DNA of 64,000 nucleotides from Tatumella ptyseos (GTDB taxonomy: Bacteria > Pseudomonadota > Gammaproteobacteria > Enterobacterales > Enterobacteriaceae). The notes under the pieces are model-generated. The model had not been told where the DNA came from. It saw nothing but the letters and a program-made list of their open reading frames with translations, and searched no databases. Location of the stretch: NCBI RefSeq assembly GCF_030552895.1, contig NZ_CP130649.1:310001-374000 (forward strand), written 5' to 3'. Positions within the stretch are counted from its first letter, which is position 1. The number at the start of each line of letters is the position of its first letter. Positions 59,661 to 64,000 of the stretch are shown here, piece after piece. The position numbers were made by a program, and so were the translations under genes.

Positions 59661-59690
59661 GTAGCCGTCTGGTGACGGCTACTCACCTTT
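59661..59690. terminator. Hairpin between the ArsR gene and yafE
   Basis: GTAGCCGTC/GACGGCTAC, nine perfect pairs and a four-base loop, followed by TCACCTTTTA. It lies between convergent genes. Confidence 0.7.
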
Positions 59691-60460
59691 TAGTGATGAC
59701 GCTGCGCGCAAAACATCACCGTATCCGTTGTGAACGACCCGTCGTCCTGTAATTGGAAATAGGCGTGTACTTGGCTCGCTACTGCTCGTTGTAAAGAACG
59801 GATAGTGTCAACCGTAGAGGGGGGTGTTTTCATCCGCGTCACCCACTGTTGGAAATCCAAGCTCAGCTGTCCTGTAATCAATTGTTCAATACGAAAGCCA
59901 CTTTCTGTCGCCATTTGTAGCCATTCCCCAGGTGAGTAATCTCGTACATGAGAAGGGTCGCGAAGCACCTCAATACTCTGTAACCATACGTCGTAAAGTG
60001 GGGAGCCTGGAGAGGCGATATCCATCATGATAAGTGTTCCACCGGGTTTTAAGACGCGAAAAACCTCGCGTAATGCTTGTGGAACATCCTGCCAATGGTG
60101 AGCTGAGTAACGACTGATAACACAATCAAACTGATGATCTGCAAAAGGTAACGACTCGGCGACCCCTTGTTGACAGTCGATGTTTGTCAGCTTACGACAC
60201 TCGGCCGTTTCTTTAACCACTTTTAGCATTTCGCTCGATAAGTCATAAGCGGTGACCTGTCTGACGAATGGCGAGGCGGTGAAGCTAGCGTGCCCAGCCC
60301 CACATCCGATGTCTAAGATATGTCCTGCCCCAAAAGGGGATAGCCACTGTTGTAAACGCTGTAAATCTTCGCCAGCGGCATGGACAGAACTGGTTAAGTA
60401 GGCGCTGGCTTGCGGGCTAAATTGGTCGGAAATGCGTTGCGCATGGGCGGTATTGCTCAT
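59690..60460 (-). CDS. yafE: SAM-dependent methyltransferase YafE
   Basis: A 256-residue class I methyltransferase matching E. coli YafE in length and wording (QASAYLTSSVHAAGEDLQRL, ILDIGCGAGHASF, AYDLSSEMLKVV, CVISRYSAHHWQDV). The substrate is unknown. AGGGG precedes the ATG. It is divergent from the XRE-family regulator. Confidence 0.92.
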   Translation of the reverse strand: MSNTAHAQRISDQFSPQASAYLTSSVHAAGEDLQRLQQWLSPFGAGHILDIGCGAGHASFTASPFVRQVTAYDLSSEMLKVVKETAECRKLTNIDCQQGVAESLPFADHQFDCVISRYSAHHWQDVPQALREVFRVLKPGGTLIMMDIASPGSPLYDVWLQSIEVLRDPSHVRDYSPGEWLQMATESGFRIEQLITGQLSLDFQQWVTRMKTPPSTVDTIRSLQRAVASQVHAYFQLQDDGSFTTDTVMFCAQRHH

Positions 60461-60487
60461 GGAGTACCCCTAATGTTTATCTGGTTG

Positions 60488-60531
60488 TTGACGACAGGCT
60501 ACTCACTCTATTATACCGGTACAATACCTGT
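60488..60531 (+). promoter_or_regulatory. Promoter of the XRE-family gene with repeated TACC(G/T)GTA motifs
   Basis: TTGACG (60488-60493), 17 bases, TTATAC (60511-60516). TACCGGTA and TACCTGTA follow, overlapping the start region. They may be the regulator's own operator in the shared region with yafE. Confidence 0.5.
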
Positions 60532-60560
60532 ATTTATCCTAGTATAAAAGGTAATAGGTT

Positions 60561-61364
60561 ATGGTGGAGAAACCTCAACACGCTACAAAACAATTGGGTG
60601 AGTTTTTACGTCTTAGACGAGAACAACTCAGCCCAGAACGCGCTGGGTTGATTAAAGGACCCCGTCGGCGTACACCAGGGTTACGTCGAGAAGAGGTCGC
60701 TCAACTCAGTTATGTCAGCACTACGTGGTATACCTGGCTAGAGCAAGGTAGGAGTATTGCGGTGTCCGCTCGTAGTTTGAGTAATATTGCGACGGCCTTA
60801 CAGCTCTCCTCGGCCGAGCGAGAGTACTTATTTAGCTTAGCGGAATTAATGGATCCGCTTAATCTCGTCACGCTCTCTTCTGAATTCGACATGCACTCGA
60901 TAGTGCAAATGATGACAACACCGTGCTATATCATGAATGCAGCCTGGCAAGTGATCGCATGGAATGAACCAGCGGCAACACTCTTCAGCGGTTGGTTAAC
61001 GACTGGCGAAACGCCGAATATGCTTGAGTTCATCTTTACCAATCCTTTTGCTCGTCAATTGGTGGTGGATTGGCCTGAGCGAGCCCAACGGATTGTGGCT
61101 GAGTTACGGGCAGAATCCATTCATTTGCAAGCCATAGCGCCATTAAACGTCACGATTGAGAGTTTGTTACAGCAGAGTGAAGAGTTCGCCCAGTGGTGGC
61201 AAAAACACCACGTTATCCACCGAGAAGGCGGACAACGTTGTTTCCAGCATCCGCAGCAGGGACTGCTCCATTATCAACAGACTACGTGGCAGTTGGCCCC
61301 AGACCCAACGATAAAACTTGTTACGCTTATCCCGCTTTGCGCAAACGGGTCCACCGCTAGCTAA
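60561..61364 (+). CDS. XRE-family regulator with MmyB-like ligand domain
   Basis: A 267-residue protein. The N-terminal helix-turn-helix contains the very typical RRRTPGLRREEVAQLSYVSTTWYTWLEQGR, and the C-terminal half is a PAS-like MmyB domain (YIMNAAWQVIAWNEPAATLF). Family members often regulate an adjacent divergent oxidoreductase or transferase gene, here yafE. Its ligand is unknown. Confidence 0.88.
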   Translation: MVEKPQHATKQLGEFLRLRREQLSPERAGLIKGPRRRTPGLRREEVAQLSYVSTTWYTWLEQGRSIAVSARSLSNIATALQLSSAEREYLFSLAELMDPLNLVTLSSEFDMHSIVQMMTTPCYIMNAAWQVIAWNEPAATLFSGWLTTGETPNMLEFIFTNPFARQLVVDWPERAQRIVAELRAESIHLQAIAPLNVTIESLLQQSEEFAQWWQKHHVIHREGGQRCFQHPQQGLLHYQQTTWQLAPDPTIKLVTLIPLCANGSTAS

Positions 61365-61503
61365 ACAGGTTTATGCACAGTGACTCGATCAGCTGTTCGA
61401 TATTCACTAGAAGGATGTCAGCGTCACGAACTGGATGCGTTGACGTTCATCCAGGGTGAAAGGAAGCCTCGTCCGTTACGGGGGAAGAGTCTACAGAGGA
61501 AGT

Positions 61504-61548
61504 AAGGAGGAAGCCCGACAGTAAAGGCTTATCCTCCTTATTTTTTTA
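61504..61548 (+). terminator. Terminator between the XRE gene and fiu
   Basis: TAAGGAGGA/TCCTCCTTA arms followed by seven T. It lies just before the fiu stop codon. The preceding 140 bases hold no gene that I can see. Confidence 0.88.
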
Positions 61549-61550
61549 GA

Positions 61551-63755
61551 TTAGAAATGCACGTTAGCGGTCAGCATCCAAGTACGAGGTGCACCAGGCG
61601 TATAACGATAACCACTGCGGTTTAGCGCTGCGATATATTTCTTATTCGTTAGGTTATAGACATTAAGTTGAAGGTCGAGATTAGGATTGATGCGCCATGC
61701 TGCCATCGAATCGGCAACCCAGTAATGTCCGACCGAAGAAGGGGTTCCCGTCGCGCCATCCTTGATCTTATGCATGGTGCCGACATAGCGAGCACCAACA
61801 CCGACAGTAACATTATCCAGCACATCCCAGGTCGCCCAAGAAGTAAAGGAGTGTTTAGGCGTGAAAGGAATCGCCGTTGAACCGTCATTGGTACTACTCG
61901 TTTTATCGGTGCGAGTATTTTGTTGAGCGTAACCCGCCATCAGGTGGATTGTATCGGTGACATCACCCGCAGCGCTCAGCTCATACCCCTCTACACGCTT
62001 CGAACCATTTTGAACATATTCATTAGTGGTGGCATCAAGCTCTGCATCATTTTTAATGTTGGTTCTAAAAATAGCGGCACTCAGTAGGAGTTTTTTATCA
62101 AATAATGACCATTTTGTTCCAACCTCAGTCGTCTCTGCTTTTTCGGGACTAAAGTTGATATTTTCGCCGCCACGAGAAGTCCGGTCGGTCGAATCATTCG
62201 TCAGTTTAAAATCAACGCCGCCTGGTGGCTGTTGGGAAACCCCATAGTTGGCATACAGATTACCGTTCTCAGTGAGGTGATACAGCGCACCAATTTTCCA
62301 GTTAAACAGGTTATCCGACTGCTTCAGGTTACTATGGCCGGTGGCACTGTCTGCAATGTAGTGCGTTTGATAGCTGTCGACACGTAATCCACCGTTAAGC
62401 GATAAGCGATCGGTCAACGCCAAGGTGTCGAAGGCATAAACGCCTAAGGTATTGGTCCGGCCACGCGTCGCATAGGCTGTGGTAGGGGAGACGGTAATGT
62501 CTGAAGAGGGATTGAGAAGATTGACACTATTCGAGGCAAAAGCATAAGGATAACTATTATAATTTTCCTGCGTCAGCTCCACTCCAGTACTCACGGTATG
62601 AGCGACGCCCAACGTCGAGAATTTCGCTGTCAAATTGGTTTGGTTGGTGAGGATCTTATTCACGGTATCGCTGGCATTCATCAACCGAGTACCGTACACC
62701 TCACCATTAACGTTGCTAAAGGTTCGTCCCATTACCGCAGATAATAAATAGGATTGGCGGATCTCTGACCAACGCGTGGTGTTAGTCAGGGTGAGGTTAT
62801 CATTGAAATCGTGTTCGAAACGCGAGGTAAAGGTATCTTGTACATCGTGTTCATAATCTGAATCGGTGCCATAGAAGGTTTTGCGCGAAACCGGCGAGGC
62901 GCTATTCAATAGGGCATTGGTACTGCTGTAGCCCGGTAAACCAACGGTATAAACACCACCGTCTGGGGTGCTGTCTTGCTGGACATGCAGATAATCGAGA
63001 TAAAGGCGTGTTGAAGTGCCAAGTCCAAAGGCAATAGAGGGGGCAATACCATACTTTTCGTGGTCGACGTCGTTACGTCCTTTCGTATTACCTTTATCGC
63101 CCATCACATTCACTCTGAAGGCGGTGGTGTCGTTAATCATCTGATTATAATCGAGGGTACCCCGACGTTCCGATGCGCTACCATAACCCACCGAAGCGTC
63201 AACGCCTGTGTACAGTTCGGGTTGTTTACTCTCCATATTGATCGAGCCTGAAGGCGCCGTTCTACCGTAATCTGAGCCAGAAGGACCTTTGATAATCTCG
63301 ATATTTTTCGTATTAAAGGTATCTCTTGTAATACTTCCAATATCGCGCACACCATCGACATAGATACTGTTTGACGTATCGATCCCCCGCATCATGATGG
63401 CATCGCCCATATTGCTTGAGCCATTTTCCCCAGAGAAGAACGCTCCAACTCCGGGAGAGTTTTTTAAGGCATCGCTGAGGGTATTGGCTTGCTGCTCATG
63501 TAACACCTTCTGAGGGACGACTTGAACTGTGCGCGTTGTGTCAGCAATGGGGGCCGTGAATTTCGTTCCGGAGAGTTTTTCCGGTGCATACAGTGAAGGA
63601 AGCGCATTAGCTGAAACGACAATATCGTCGTTTTTTTTCAAAGAGGCTGTATTTTCAGTAGCCTGTGCATTCATGATCATGCCAGACAAACCCGTAAATA
63701 AGGTGACTTGGCTTAATACCTTTAGCGATGGCGAAACGTTATTTTTATTTTTCAT
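61551..63755 (-). CDS. fiu: Catecholate siderophore receptor Fiu
   Basis: A 734-residue TonB-dependent outer-membrane receptor (E. coli Fiu 760). It has a signal peptide ending NAQA, a plug with IADTTRTVQVVPQKVL, DALKNSPGVGAFFSGENG, SNSIYVDGVRDIGSITRDTFNT and IIKGPSGSDYGRTAPSGSIN, and a barrel closing with GYRYTPGAPRTWMLTANVHF; all are characteristic of Fiu. It takes up monomeric catechols such as dihydroxybenzoylserine-iron. A Fur box lies 20 bases upstream. The ybiX/ybiI genes that follow fiu in E. coli are absent here. Confidence 0.94.
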   Translation of the reverse strand: MKNKNNVSPSLKVLSQVTLFTGLSGMIMNAQATENTASLKKNDDIVVSANALPSLYAPEKLSGTKFTAPIADTTRTVQVVPQKVLHEQQANTLSDALKNSPGVGAFFSGENGSSNMGDAIMMRGIDTSNSIYVDGVRDIGSITRDTFNTKNIEIIKGPSGSDYGRTAPSGSINMESKQPELYTGVDASVGYGSASERRGTLDYNQMINDTTAFRVNVMGDKGNTKGRNDVDHEKYGIAPSIAFGLGTSTRLYLDYLHVQQDSTPDGGVYTVGLPGYSSTNALLNSASPVSRKTFYGTDSDYEHDVQDTFTSRFEHDFNDNLTLTNTTRWSEIRQSYLLSAVMGRTFSNVNGEVYGTRLMNASDTVNKILTNQTNLTAKFSTLGVAHTVSTGVELTQENYNSYPYAFASNSVNLLNPSSDITVSPTTAYATRGRTNTLGVYAFDTLALTDRLSLNGGLRVDSYQTHYIADSATGHSNLKQSDNLFNWKIGALYHLTENGNLYANYGVSQQPPGGVDFKLTNDSTDRTSRGGENINFSPEKAETTEVGTKWSLFDKKLLLSAAIFRTNIKNDAELDATTNEYVQNGSKRVEGYELSAAGDVTDTIHLMAGYAQQNTRTDKTSSTNDGSTAIPFTPKHSFTSWATWDVLDNVTVGVGARYVGTMHKIKDGATGTPSSVGHYWVADSMAAWRINPNLDLQLNVYNLTNKKYIAALNRSGYRYTPGAPRTWMLTANVHF

Positions 63756-63775
63756 TATTGAATTTAGATGAGTTT

Positions 63776-63794
63776 ATTAATGTTAATCATTATC
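63776..63794 (-). promoter_or_regulatory. Fur box upstream of fiu
   Basis: ATTAATGTTAATCATTATC matches 16 of 19 positions of the Fur consensus and continues into a further ATTACTATT hexamer-like repeat, which suggests extended Fur binding. The remaining bases to 64000 show no gene. Confidence 0.85.
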
Positions 63795-64000
63795 ATTACT
63801 ATTCAATAACAATGTAAGCTTTTATTTACATAAGTTTACATATTAATGCATTTTGAAAATACTATATTTTTCAGTGGATTATGTTGTTTTTTTGTTAAAA
63901 AATAAGTGTAGTGAAGTAATGAAGAGGATATTAGTCAACTCATTGTAAAGGAGTAAGAGTAACGAGTTGGATGCAATAACTGGCTAACTGAGCACCACTG

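Noticed and set aside
63940..64000. A plus-strand gene starting after AAGGAG near 63950
   Set aside because: The nearby ATG and TTG frames stop within a few codons before the window ends.

Overview
This window reads as the chromosome of a gamma-proteobacterium of the order Enterobacterales. The gene order lysC-pgi-psiE-ubiC-ubiA-plsB-dgkA-lexA-dinF-zur-dusA-qorA-dnaB-tyrB-yjbQ-uvrA-ssb is the Escherichia coli order with a few losses and insertions. The moderate-to-low GC content, the membrane PQQ glucose dehydrogenase, the sugar-alcohol genes and the substitutions around tyrB and ssb suggest an Erwiniaceae-like plant, nectar or insect associate (Rosenbergiella or Tatumella would fit). That is inference; nothing here fixes the genus. 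I see no rRNA, tRNA, CRISPR array, transposase or integrase.

1-24.4 kb is a conserved housekeeping block. It begins with the first codons of lysC and its lysine riboswitch. It continues through glucose-6-phosphate isomerase, ubiquinone biosynthesis (ubiCA), phospholipid synthesis (plsB, dgkA), the SOS regulator (lexA-dinF, with two LexA boxes), Zur, an ArsR-type regulator, dusA, qorA, dnaB and tyrB. The usual alr gene between dnaB and tyrB is absent. Next comes an inserted Fur-controlled iron pair (FhuE-like receptor plus YncE-like lipoprotein), then yjbQ, a YahK-like alcohol dehydrogenase, and the divergent SOS pair uvrA/ssb.

24.4-47.5 kb is accessory. A solitary type VI secretion ATPase gene (clpV/tssH) sits in AT-rich flanks. 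It is followed by the ytcA-mdtNOP efflux operon, a POT-type transporter, GNAT and GST genes, a compact monooxygenase/cysteine-hydrolase/cupin operon, the spermidine exporter mdtJI with a candidate leader peptide, and an MFS transporter preceded by tandem MetJ (met-box) repeats. Then come a DUF1471 protein, an AraC regulator facing an EamA exporter, ghrA, glucose dehydrogenase gcd, and an SDR plus AGE-type sugar isomerase pair.

47.5-64 kb holds metal handling and peripheral metabolism. There is copA with a CueR-type promoter, an ArsR-family zinc-type sensor tail-to-tail with zitB, a DUF1275 protein, and a semiSWEET plus arabinitol-type dehydrogenase operon. A TerC protein, a second YghA-like SDR, a fused dihydroxyacetone kinase with a CRP site, a tiny membrane protein, an Old Yellow Enzyme with an ArsR regulator, yafE facing an XRE regulator, and the Fur-controlled siderophore receptor fiu complete the window.

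The genes together describe an organism that scavenges iron through two receptors, exports copper, zinc, polyamines and aromatic compounds, and oxidises or interconverts sugars and polyols. The observations most worth following are the MetJ-controlled MFS transporter, the candidate mdtU-like leader peptide, the polyol dehydrogenase-semiSWEET operon, the three-gene ABM/hydrolase/cupin cassette and the lone clpV.
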